Shown: piece by piece, positions 1 through 8,600 of the stretch
Numbering within the stretch: the first letter of the stretch is position 1
Layout of the letters: each line of letters opens with the position of its first letter
Source of the DNA: an uncultured Clostridia bacterium
GTDB lineage: Bacteria > Bacillota > Clostridia > Christensenellales > UBA1242
Assembly: GCA_934757855.1 (NCBI GenBank)
Contig: CAKVLR010000002.1
Location: 362,242-426,241 of the forward strand
Length of the DNA stretch: 64,000 nt
Direction: 5' to 3'
The notes under the pieces: model-generated
Seen by the model: the letters and a program-made list of their open reading frames with translations, nothing else
What the model was told of the DNA's origin: nothing
The model's database searches: none
Position numbers and translations under genes: made by a program

Positions 1-163
1 TATTATTAAACAATATATTTATATGCTAATCTTATCTTAATTCAAAAATTAAATGCGTTTATATAAATATAGTTCGTTGCTATCAGTGCAATTTTGTTTG
101 TTTTTAATTAAACTTTTAATTAAAATCGTGTTAATATGTATATAAATTAAAAACAAGACGCAA

Positions 164-179
164 TGTTTCACGTGAAACA
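164..179. promoter_or_regulatory. parS: parS site (ParB/Spo0J binding)
   Basis: Perfect 16-bp palindrome TGTTTCACGTGAAACA, matching the Bacillota parS consensus TGTTnCACGTGAAACA. It lies just beyond the rsmG terminator. Seen directly; binding by ParB is inferred, because no parB gene is in the window. Confidence 0.92.
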
Positions 180-199
180 AAAACAGGCTATTTGCCTGC
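180..199 (-). terminator. rsmG terminator
   Basis: CAGGC/GCCTG hairpin with a 5-nt loop directly after the rsmG stop codon. On the minus strand it is followed by TTTTTG. It ends the mnmG-rsmG transcript. Confidence 0.75.
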
Positions 200-915
200 T
201 ATAATGGTTTTGTTTTAATTAAATTTTTAGGTCGCGGGTATTTTGATGGCGTTTTATCATCTTTTTTAATGTAAATTATATTTCTTTCAAATATTTCATT
301 GTTTAAACTTAAATTATATTTTTCTATTGAAATAATGCTAGAATTGAGTGTTTTTAATGCATTTTTTGCATTATGTAATTCATTTTCACAGTTTAACGAT
401 TTTAATGCTACGAACTCCCCGCCTGTTTTGGTATATGGTATGCAGTATTCAGCGAGTATGTTTAATGGAGCGACTGCTCTTGCTATTGTGTAATCAAATG
501 TTTCACGTGAAACATTGTGTTCTTGTAACTCCTGGGCTCTTGAATGAATTGTTGTTATATTTTTGAGTTTTAACAGGGAAATAACAGTATTTAGAAAGTT
601 TATTCGTTTATTAAGACTGTCAACTAGTGTAAAATTTAAATCAGGTCGCATTATTTTTAACGGTATGGCTGGAAACCCTGCTCCAGTACCTATATCGCAA
701 ATAGTTGAGTTTTGTATAAAGTATTTATAGTTCAAAACACTGTCTATAAAATGTTTTACAACAACTTCACTAAAATCGGTGATTGCTGTTAAGTTTAAAA
801 CTTTATTTGTTTCTATGAGTATTGCATAGTACTGCAAAAACTGCTCAATTTGCTCATTTTTTAATAAAATTTCGTGTTTTTTAAATAAATCTATTAAAAT
901 TTCTCTATTTTCCAT
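199..915 (-). CDS. rsmG: 16S rRNA (guanine-527-N7)-methyltransferase RsmG (GidB)
   Basis: A 238-residue cytosolic SAM-dependent methyltransferase that makes m7G527 in 16S rRNA of the small subunit. The Rossmann SAM motif is visible as CDIGTGAGFPAIPLKI (about residues 68-83), followed by VDSLNKRINFL, and ARAVAPL is the family motif. Length is normal for the family. The ATG is preceded by AGGAG lying inside the end of mnmG, and the two genes overlap by 11 bases, so they are translationally coupled in one operon. The codons for NVSRET overlap a perfect parS site at 499-514. The mnmG-rsmG order next to an origin is common in Bacillota. Confidence 0.97.
   Translation of the reverse strand: MENREILIDLFKKHEILLKNEQIEQFLQYYAILIETNKVLNLTAITDFSEVVVKHFIDSVLNYKYFIQNSTICDIGTGAGFPAIPLKIMRPDLNFTLVDSLNKRINFLNTVISLLKLKNITTIHSRAQELQEHNVSRETFDYTIARAVAPLNILAEYCIPYTKTGGEFVALKSLNCENELHNAKNALKTLNSSIISIEKYNLSLNNEIFERNIIYIKKDDKTPSKYPRPKNLIKTKPL
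499..514. promoter_or_regulatory. parS: parS site inside rsmG
   Basis: Second perfect TGTTTCACGTGAAACA, embedded in the rsmG coding sequence where it encodes the NVSRET stretch. The two parS copies are 335 bp apart, which marks the origin-proximal ParB loading region. Confidence 0.93.
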
Positions 916-2788
916 TGCTACTCCTATTTTTATATCTTTTTAGATAAATAGTCAAAATACTAATATCTGCTGGCGATACGCCACTGATTCTGCTTGCTTG
1001 TGCTAGATTTTGTGGTTGTACGCGCGCTAATTTCTGTTGCGCTTCAATTCGTAAGCCTTTCAGGGCGCTGTAATCTAAATCTTGCGGTATGAATATATTT
1101 TCGTTTTGTTCTTGGCTTTTGATTTGTTCTTGCTGAATATTGATATAACCCTCGTATTTGGCTAAAATGTTTAATTGTTGCAATATTTCTTGTGAAAGGT
1201 CATCAAAAAAGTGAAATTTTGCGTTAAAATCGAAAATATCAATACTGTTTCGCTTTAAAAGTGAGCGAATGGTAATCCCACTTTTTATTGCTGGTTCGCC
1301 GTGCGATTTTAAATATTCTTGCAATTGTTGACTTGGCGATAAGACTTTGTTTAATATCTCCTCGCCTTTTTTAATGTCGCGTTCTTTCTTTAAAACTTTG
1401 AGATAATTTTTTCGTGTTACCAAACCAGCTTGGTATCCTAATTTGGATAATCGAATATCGGCATTATCTTGCCTGAGTAGTAAGCGGTATTCTGCTCGTG
1501 AGGTCATCATTCTATATGGCTCGTTTGTGCCTTTTGTGACTAAATCATCGACCAAAACGCCTATATATGCATCATTTCGCTTTAAAATAAGTGGTTTTTT
1601 GCCTCTAACATACAAACTTGCATTTAAACCAGCCAAAATCCCTTGCGCTCCCGCCTCCTCGTAACCACTAGTGCCGTTTACTTGTCCAGCGAAAAATAAT
1701 CCTGCAAGGCGCTTGTATTGTAGTGTAGCATCTAGGTCTGTTGAGTCAATGCAATCGTATTCAATGGCATATGCATATCGCATTAAGTGCGCATTTTCTA
1801 AGCCTTTTATACTGTGAATAAAATCTAATTGCGAATGATACGGTAAACTGCTTGAAAGACCTTGTACATATATTTCATTGGTACTCATCGCCTCTGGTTC
1901 TAAGAAAAACTGGTGTCTATTTTTGTCTGCAAATCGTACAATTTTATCTTCGATTGAAGGACAATATCTTGGGCCTACCCCCTTAATTACTCCTTGATAG
2001 AGGGGGCTGTATTTTAGATTGGCGCGTATAATCTCGTGAGTGCGCTCGTTTGTGTAGCCCATATAGCAACTTGTTATGTTTTTTGGTAAGCGCCTAGTAT
2101 TTTTGCTAAATGGCGGTAAATTCTCCTCGCCTTTTTGCTCCTCTAGCGCATCAAAATTTATTGTGCGCCTATCCACTCTCATCGGCGTGCCTGTCTTAAA
2201 GCGTAAAATTTTTAAACCTAACCTTTGCAAACTCGCTGTAAGTTTGGTCGCGTTGGTAAATCCATTCGGTCCACTATTCCTTATATAATTGCCTGTAAGC
2301 GTACGGCTGTTTAAATAAACGCCAGTGCAAACCACTACCGCTTTTGCGTGGAACCTCTCACCCATTCCTGTTTCGATTCCCCAAAGTTTTCCTTGCTTGG
2401 TGATTATTTTGGTAACTTCACCCTGTAAAATCGTCAAATTTGGTTGATTTTCAAGAGTTGATTTCATAATCTCGTGATAACGAACTTTATCAACCTGAAC
2501 GCGCAGTGAATGAACGGCTGGACCTTTTGAGCTATTTAACATTCGCTTATGCAAAGTCGCTTGGTCGGCTGTATGCCCCATTTCCCCGCCTAAGGCGTCA
2601 ATTTCAAAAACCAAATGCCCTTTTGCTGTCCCGCCTATGCTTGGATTGCAAGGTAAAAAACCGATTCCATCTAGGTTGAGAGTTGTAATCAAAGTGTTTA
2701 GCCCCGTCCTAGCGCACGCCAAACTTGCCTCACAACCAGCGTGTCCCGCACCGATGACTATCACATCATATTCTTTGTAATTTTTCAT
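905..2788 (-). CDS. mnmG: tRNA uridine-34 5-carboxymethylaminomethyl modification enzyme MnmG (GidA)
   Basis: A 627-residue FAD protein that with MnmE installs the cmnm5 group on wobble U34 of several tRNAs, using methylene-THF and NADH. The N-terminal dinucleotide fold reads VIVIGAGHAGCEASLACAR (residues 9-27). The GidA signatures GPRYCPSIEDKIVRF and GQVNGTSGYEEAGAQG are present, and the helical C-terminal domain that contacts MnmE and tRNA is intact. Length is normal. GAGGAAA precedes the ATG. It is the first gene of an operon with rsmG; its partner mnmE is at 10.5-11.8 kb. An extended -10 (TGGTATAAT) lies about 30 bases upstream. Confidence 0.98.
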   Translation of the reverse strand: MKNYKEYDVIVIGAGHAGCEASLACARTGLNTLITTLNLDGIGFLPCNPSIGGTAKGHLVFEIDALGGEMGHTADQATLHKRMLNSSKGPAVHSLRVQVDKVRYHEIMKSTLENQPNLTILQGEVTKIITKQGKLWGIETGMGERFHAKAVVVCTGVYLNSRTLTGNYIRNSGPNGFTNATKLTASLQRLGLKILRFKTGTPMRVDRRTINFDALEEQKGEENLPPFSKNTRRLPKNITSCYMGYTNERTHEIIRANLKYSPLYQGVIKGVGPRYCPSIEDKIVRFADKNRHQFFLEPEAMSTNEIYVQGLSSSLPYHSQLDFIHSIKGLENAHLMRYAYAIEYDCIDSTDLDATLQYKRLAGLFFAGQVNGTSGYEEAGAQGILAGLNASLYVRGKKPLILKRNDAYIGVLVDDLVTKGTNEPYRMMTSRAEYRLLLRQDNADIRLSKLGYQAGLVTRKNYLKVLKKERDIKKGEEILNKVLSPSQQLQEYLKSHGEPAIKSGITIRSLLKRNSIDIFDFNAKFHFFDDLSQEILQQLNILAKYEGYINIQQEQIKSQEQNENIFIPQDLDYSALKGLRIEAQQKLARVQPQNLAQASRISGVSPADISILTIYLKRYKNRSSNGK

Positions 2789-2817
2789 TTTATTTTCCTC
2801 GATAAATGTATATTATA

Positions 2818-2826
2818 ATTATACCA
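2818..2826 (-). promoter_or_regulatory. extended -10 promoter of mnmG-rsmG
   Basis: On the minus strand TGGTATAAT, an extended -10 element, lies 30 bases before the mnmG ATG. No good -35 is seen. Confidence 0.5.
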
Positions 2827-3377
2827 TATTTTGAATAAAATGTATAGATGTAAAAAGTATTTTTTGGTATCAAATTTAATTTTTAGATAGGTTCTATTTG
2901 TTTGCAAAAAGTATATTTATACATAAATAAAATTATTGATTATTAACTTGCAAAAAATGTGTTCAGAAAAAAATAGAGCAAAAGATTAAAATTTTTTACA
3001 AACATAAAAATTTTGAAAAAATATAAAAAAATATGAAAAAAATTAAAAAACTGATATATTAATTATTTTGTTGCGTTTTTTTAGTAAATATTATATAATT
3101 AAACGGTTTTTATGCGATTTGCTATTTAAAAGATTTTATAGTGAGATTTATTATAAATTGCAGACTTTTACGGTCTTTGTGATTGCATAAAAATAAATTA
3201 GTATTTATAAACATACATAGATGTAATGTTTTAATTTTTAATGTTTCTTTACGGCTGAAAATATTTTGCGGTTTGGATTTTTCTGTTGTTCGTTGCCACA
3301 GTTTTTTGAATATGGTATGTGTTTTATGGAATAAACTCTTAATAATGAAAGAGGGAATGTTAGTTATCTTATCAATC

Positions 3378-3413
3378 GATTACCGCAGTCGCTCTACGCA
3401 CTCTTTCGTAATG
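3378..3413 (-). repeat. REP-like dispersed element, degenerate copy
   Basis: GATTACCGCAGTCGC...CGTAATG resembles the inverse of the GTCATTGCGAG...GGCAATC element at 3575 and the copy at 55348, with several mismatches. Confidence 0.4.
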
Positions 3414-3574
3414 CTTTGGAGTACCGCTAGGTACGGAAAGTCTGGCAGAAAAATAAGATTAATGGAATGACAAGTAATGCCAGCCAGTTGGAGCGTATTG
3501 GAGTCAGATATTCTAATTTAGAATAACAAATTTATGTTATAATAGAACGGTTAAGTAATAGCAAGTACGAAATT

Positions 3575-3608
3575 GTCATTGCGAGGGAGTGAAATGACCG
3601 CGGCAATC
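3575..3608 (+). repeat. REP-like dispersed element GTCATTGCGAG...GGCAATC
   Basis: A 34-bp element with imperfect ends GTCATTGCGAG / GGCAATC. It is GC-richer than its surroundings and recurs in inverse orientation at 55348-55375. Similar intergenic elements are known from many bacterial genomes. Confidence 0.6.
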
Positions 3609-3775
3609 TAAAAAATAATAAGTAGATAAAAATTATATACCTCTTATCTTCGCAGGGCAGGTATTGTAATCTCTTCAAATTTTCATTTTTTCGTGCGGGA
3701 AATGTCTAAATTTGGCGAAAAGTAGTGAAAAATTGCAAATTTTTTCAAAAATTTTTAATTTGGTGCTTATTTTAT

Positions 3776-3804
3776 TTGTGAAATTACACAAAATAAGATA
3801 TAAT
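3776..3804 (+). promoter_or_regulatory. promoter of the phase-variable surface gene
   Basis: -35 TTGTGA (3776-3781), 17-bp spacer, -10 TATAAT (3799-3804). It lies 45 bp before the ATG at 3849. Confidence 0.65.
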
Positions 3805-3820
3805 TATAGTAAACATTTAG

Positions 3821-5140
3821 TTGATAGTTTTTAAAAATGGAGGAGTTTATGTACAAAAACAAAGAAGAAGCCCGCAGGGGGGGGGGCGCTTTAATAGCTC
3901 TAAAACAACTTGTATTTCAAGGAATAAAAAGGCATTTCTAATTGGGTTAATTTGTGCAAGTTTTGCCTTAATTTTAGGTGCAAGTTTACTTATTTTGAAG
4001 ATTTTACCAAAGTTGAATGGGGTCGAAGAGCCTGGAAGGAGTTATACATTAACTATTTCTCCTAGTGAAGGTGGTTATGCTATGTATATAAGAAACGGTG
4101 GTACTGCCTCAAAAGTAACCAGTAGTATTTATGCAAATGGTTGGGAAAATGAATCTACAACTTCTCTAACGGCGTATCCTAATTCTGGTTATCAATTTGT
4201 GAAGTGGGTATATAAGAACACAACATACACAACTGCATCTATCTATTATAATGGTGGCGGTATAAGTTTATATTTTGAAAAGACTGCTTTAATTGTGACA
4301 ACTATTTCTAACGACTCCACGCAAGGCGGTGTTTCTGGAACGGGTGAGGTTACAAAAGGTCAATCTACCACAATCACTGCAACTCCAAATCGAGGGTATG
4401 CTTTTGATTGCTGGAAAAATAGTAACGGTGAGGTGATATCAACTAAGGCAAGTTATACATTTACGCCGACTGAGGATATAACTTTAACGGCATATTTTAA
4501 GGTTGCGTATGTCACTATTCACAAAGGTGATGCTACCATTAGCGATTTTATTCAAGTTTATGATGATACAAATTTAACTCTAAAAATAGTAATTTCACCA
4601 AACGCAGGCGAGTATGTCAGTGAAATTTCTTTTGATAATTCGGTATTTTATGCGATTGAAAGTTGGAAAGCCGAACTCTATGGCGCGTGTGCTGATGCTC
4701 TCAGTGTGACTTATTCGGTGACTAGTGGAACAAATAAATTTGGTATGTTTTTTGATTATGTGTATGCAACGCCGAGTATAGATATTTATGTTCGTACGAC
4801 AAATCAAGCCTATACCTCACTAAAAAAGCCAACTGCGGGTGGGGTGAGTAGCGTTGCGGTAACGGCTACATTAGGCGGAACGGTTACACTAGTGGGTGAT
4901 GATTATGAAAGTTTAACTGAAAGCGATACAATCATTTGCTCGGCAACTCCTTGTATGCAAGGCTACACATTTGCTGGGTGGTATTTGTCTGGTGATATGG
5001 CAAAACCTATCTCAACAAGCCTAAGTGTGCGCCTCGCAAAATCAACAATTTATGGGCAAGAATTAATCGCAAAATTTGAAAAAATCTCAACTTCAAACAA
5101 CATAAATAGCGAAACCAACAACACAACTGATATACTATAA
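3821..5140 (+). CDS. Membrane-anchored InlB/Flg_new_2-repeat surface protein, candidate phase-variable (poly-G)
   Basis: The open frame starts only at a TTG (3821) without a Shine-Dalgarno. The ATG with an ideal GGAGG is at 3849 in another frame. A run of ten G at 3877-3886 separates them: from the ATG, ten G lead to a stop at 3939, while eight or eleven G would join MYKNKEEARRG to this protein. A membrane helix lies at about residues 38-60 (FLIGLICASFALILG). The outside part has divergent InlB-type repeats (TITATPNRGYAFDCWKN...LTAYFK). The second half is clearly paralogous to the protein at 36810-38465, and both end in an Asn/Thr-rich tail finishing in TDIL or TNIL. The function is probably cell-surface interaction. 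The switch is inferred from the tract; a sequencing error of the homopolymer is the alternative. Confidence 0.8.
   Translation: MIVFKNGGVYVQKQRRSPQGGGRFNSSKTTCISRNKKAFLIGLICASFALILGASLLILKILPKLNGVEEPGRSYTLTISPSEGGYAMYIRNGGTASKVTSSIYANGWENESTTSLTAYPNSGYQFVKWVYKNTTYTTASIYYNGGGISLYFEKTALIVTTISNDSTQGGVSGTGEVTKGQSTTITATPNRGYAFDCWKNSNGEVISTKASYTFTPTEDITLTAYFKVAYVTIHKGDATISDFIQVYDDTNLTLKIVISPNAGEYVSEISFDNSVFYAIESWKAELYGACADALSVTYSVTSGTNKFGMFFDYVYATPSIDIYVRTTNQAYTSLKKPTAGGVSSVAVTATLGGTVTLVGDDYESLTESDTIICSATPCMQGYTFAGWYLSGDMAKPISTSLSVRLAKSTIYGQELIAKFEKISTSNNINSETNNTTDIL
3877..3886 (+). repeat. poly(G)10 homopolymer tract (contingency locus)
   Basis: Ten consecutive G in otherwise AT-rich DNA, 28 bp inside the gene counted from the GGAGG-preceded ATG. 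Its length decides whether that ATG is in frame with the surface protein. Confidence 0.85.
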
Positions 5141-5328
5141 TCAATAGCACAAATACTCTAATTATGTGGAAATATTGTGAACTGAATATGTGTGTTTATA
5201 CAGTAATAACACAAACAAGATTTTACACCATATTATGCTAAAATACTCGCAAATAAAACTATCCAAATTTTGCAAAAAATTATCTAAAAAAATATACTAA
5301 AAAATACAAGAAAAATAATCTAAAAAAG

Positions 5329-5680
5329 TTTTCCACTTTTTCTCAAACAAAACATTCGTTTTAAACAAATGTTTTAGTAATTTAAAAAGTGCTTAACTAA
5401 GCCATATTTTAAAGTTATCCACATTAAAAAGTTGCTTTAATCAAGTGACTTTTTAATTTTTTATACCAAAATGTGGAAAAAACTTGGAGTTTTCCACAAG
5501 TTATCCACATATTTTTCCACTTATCCACATTTTTAGATTTATTAAATCAAGAATAATTATATAAAAAAATATCTAAAAAATTTTGAAAAAATATGTCGAA
5601 AATGTTTTGTTTTATATAATAATATATGATACAATATATATGTAAATTAATAATATTTTTCGGGCAATTTGGCATAATAA
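5329..5680. other. oriC: Candidate chromosomal replication origin oriC (DnaA-box cluster and AT-rich unwinding region)
   Basis: Seven DnaA-box sequences: TTTTCCACT 5329-5337, TTATCCACA 5415-5423, TGTGGAAAA 5472-5480 (reverse), TTTTCCACA 5490-5498, TTATCCACA 5501-5509, TTTTCCACT 5513-5521 and TTATCCACA 5521-5529. Three are perfect consensus boxes. About 150 bp of almost pure A/T follow, a plausible unwinding element. Two parS sites and mnmG-rsmG lie within 5 kb, the usual origin neighbourhood. dnaA itself is not in the window. Confidence 0.82.
5607..5635 (+). promoter_or_regulatory. promoter of the GLUG surface gene
   Basis: -35 TTGTTT (5607-5612), 17-bp spacer, -10 TACAAT (5630-5635), about 60 bp before the ATG. 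Confidence 0.45.
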
Positions 5681-5696
5681 AATAGAGGTATAAAAA

Positions 5697-8600
5697 ATGA
5701 ACAAAAGTTTACAAATGGTAAGTTGGTTTACTGGGGTGATTTTGGGAATAGTTGTTTTGCTTTTTGGCGGATTAAATCTCACACAAAATCGCAAGGCAGT
5801 GCTAGGCTATCCGCAGTACACGACTTTTTGGCTCGATAGCGCGGTAAAATATATCGAGTCGGAGCAATCTGCTGGCACTAAACAATATCCATATTTAATC
5901 AACACACCTGAGCAGTTGGCGTACATTGCAAAGGCTGTGAACGGCGGTACGGTTGATAATGATGGAAATGTGCAGTATCTTGATTTTAGCGGGGTATTTT
6001 TCCAACTCAACGCCGATATTGATTTGAGCGGGAGTAACTGGGTGCCTATTGGAAACGAGGCGCACCCATTTAAAGGTGTATTTTATGGCAATGGTAAAAA
6101 AATCTCAAATATGGTGATTGACTCAACTATGATGAACGCGACCGCTGGCGGAGTTGTTGTGAATGATTTTAGACAAAGCCTAGGATTGTTTGGTTATGTT
6201 GGGTACAACGGGAGTGCTGGAGAAACTGCTTCCACAATCAATCAGTTGGTTATTGAAAATGCATACATAAACGCTTGCGAATACGCGCAATATGCGGGTA
6301 CAGTTGCGGGGGTATTTGAGGGCGCAAGTTTAAATAATATCACTATCATTAGCCCTACGAGTGAAACTTCAAACGACACGACTAGCGCGGGCGCCGTGAT
6401 TTATCACAATTTGACCGACGCAAGTGTAATGAGTGCGGACTTTATCGCGGGCGGTGTGGTAGGAAAGTTGGGTAACTCGACTAGCACAACCGTTGCAAAC
6501 CTTAGCAATGCGAACCACGATAACGAAATTTTGACTTCTATAAAATCAACTATTTACGACAACAACGGCTATTCAGTCGTTTTGGGTGGTTTAGTCGGTG
6601 AAAATAATGGTACTCTCAAAGAAAGTCGCCGTACTGGTGGCGAGATAAACGCGTTTATCGGTACAATCGGTGGTTTGGTCGGTGTAAATAGTGCTAGCGG
6701 GAAAATGCTAGACTGCTACAACTACGGAAACATTTTGATTGACCCACTTTTGCCAAACGGTGTGAGCGTAGATAGTGGCTTAAACAAGGCAGAAGAAACG
6801 GTCATCGGTGGTATGGCTGGTAAAAACTTTGGTAGCATTTCTATCGAGAATTTTAGTGCAATTTACGGTACTGTCGAAGGGCAAAATGTTGCGCAAGTAT
6901 TCCAAACTTGCCGAGGACTAATCGGTGGTATCGCGGGAACAAGTAAAGGAACGATTGAAAATATCACAAATTTTGCATTTGTAAAATGTACGGGCGACCA
7001 AGTGCAATATATGGGTGGTATTACCGCAATTAATGCGGGTACAATTCGTAAATGTGTAAATAAAGGCATCGTTGGTGCGGACGGAAATACTGAATTTTCA
7101 GCAAAGGCAGTCGGCGGTATCACTGGGCTAAATGATAGTGCATCAATAGGTGATGGCGCAGAGCAGTTGGGCGATGGTAAGATTTATGGTGTAGAAAACA
7201 AGGCTGACACTGGTATCAATATTAATGCGGAAAATGCGGGCGGTATCGCGGGTATCAATGCAAGTACTGGAAATATTACCTCTTATGAGGCTGGCGTGGT
7301 GGCTGGTGTAGTGCGAAATTTAGGAAATGTGCAAGGCACATCTGCCGTTGGTGGTATCGTTGGTAAAAATTACGGTACAGTGGAATATGTTTACAATACA
7401 ACAAATATTAGTTGCGCAAGCAATGCGGACTCGGCTAGCGTGGGGGGCGTAGTTGGAATTATGAGCAAAGGCGCAATCAAAAATAGTTTCAATGTAGGAC
7501 AAGTGCTTGATGGATATAATGTTGGTGGTTTTGTAGGCACAATGGAAAATAGAACGGCAAGAATCGAAAATTGTATCAATTACGGAAGCGTAACAGGTAG
7601 CAGAGGATATGTTGGCGGTTTTGCTGGATATATCGAAGCGGGCGCGCTTAGCAAGGTAATCGCTATTTGTGATGTGACTGAAAACGGTGACTCGCCTTTG
7701 GGTATCGGTGGTGTAATCGGTGCGGTAAAATTAAGCAATGGTGCGCCTGATACAGGAGTTACGCTAGAAAACTATTTCTATTCGGAAAGCATTGCAAACT
7801 ACGAAGAAGATGAATTTGGCGTAACTGATAACGGAATGATAGCAATCGGTAATACTGACATCAACAAATGGGCAAAAATGGACAGTTACAAGATGACTTT
7901 GCCATATGTAGAAAGCAAAATGACTGGTAGTGACAGATACCGTAGCGGTTTGTATAAGGCTGGTTCTACGGGTGCTGAAATTGAAAACACTGACTGGTAC
8001 TTTAACACAGCAAATGAAACGGCAAATACATATTATTATCCTATTTTGCGTGCGTTTAGGGCTGGGGAAACAAATTCACTCAATGTCTATGGCGCAACGG
8101 CAGATGCGGTGAAACCTGAAAACGGACTCGAATACCCAAGCGAAACGATTTTTAGAGTAGAATTTAGAAACAATTATCCATACTGGAATGTAAACGCCAA
8201 AGATTACGAAGAACGCGTAATTTGTGAAGATAGATATGTAGTAAACGGACATTATACGGCTGAGCCAAACTCAGACCTTTACGATAAGCCAGCAGGCTTT
8301 TATATGCAATGGAAACAGACCGATATTGATATGACTACTGCTCCACAAAATTGGAGTTTTACAAATAAAGTTACTAGAAATATGCGCATATACATTGATT
8401 GGACCGAAAAAACTTATACAATTAAATATTACTTGCAACTAAATGGTGTAGGTGAATTTGTAGAGATGACCGCGGAAGAAAGAGAGCAATTTGGACTGAG
8501 CGATTCTTCAACATATAGCCTTGACCCTAACGCAAAATCAAGTCTAAATGCGATTAATATACCTGAGCCAAAATTGTTTGGTTATTCTTTTGATGGCTGG

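Larger units (their letters stand above)
2827..3775. other. 1-kb intergenic region with REP-like elements
   Basis: No convincing gene is seen. The stretch is strongly AT-rich and holds two copies of a short dispersed element (3378-3413 and 3575-3608). A possible 95-codon frame at 3183-3470 has no ribosome binding site and unusual composition, so I leave it out. Confidence 0.5.

Noticed and set aside
3183..3470. 95-codon frame in the mnmG upstream region
   Set aside because: No ribosome binding site, odd composition, runs through a repeat element. Probably chance.
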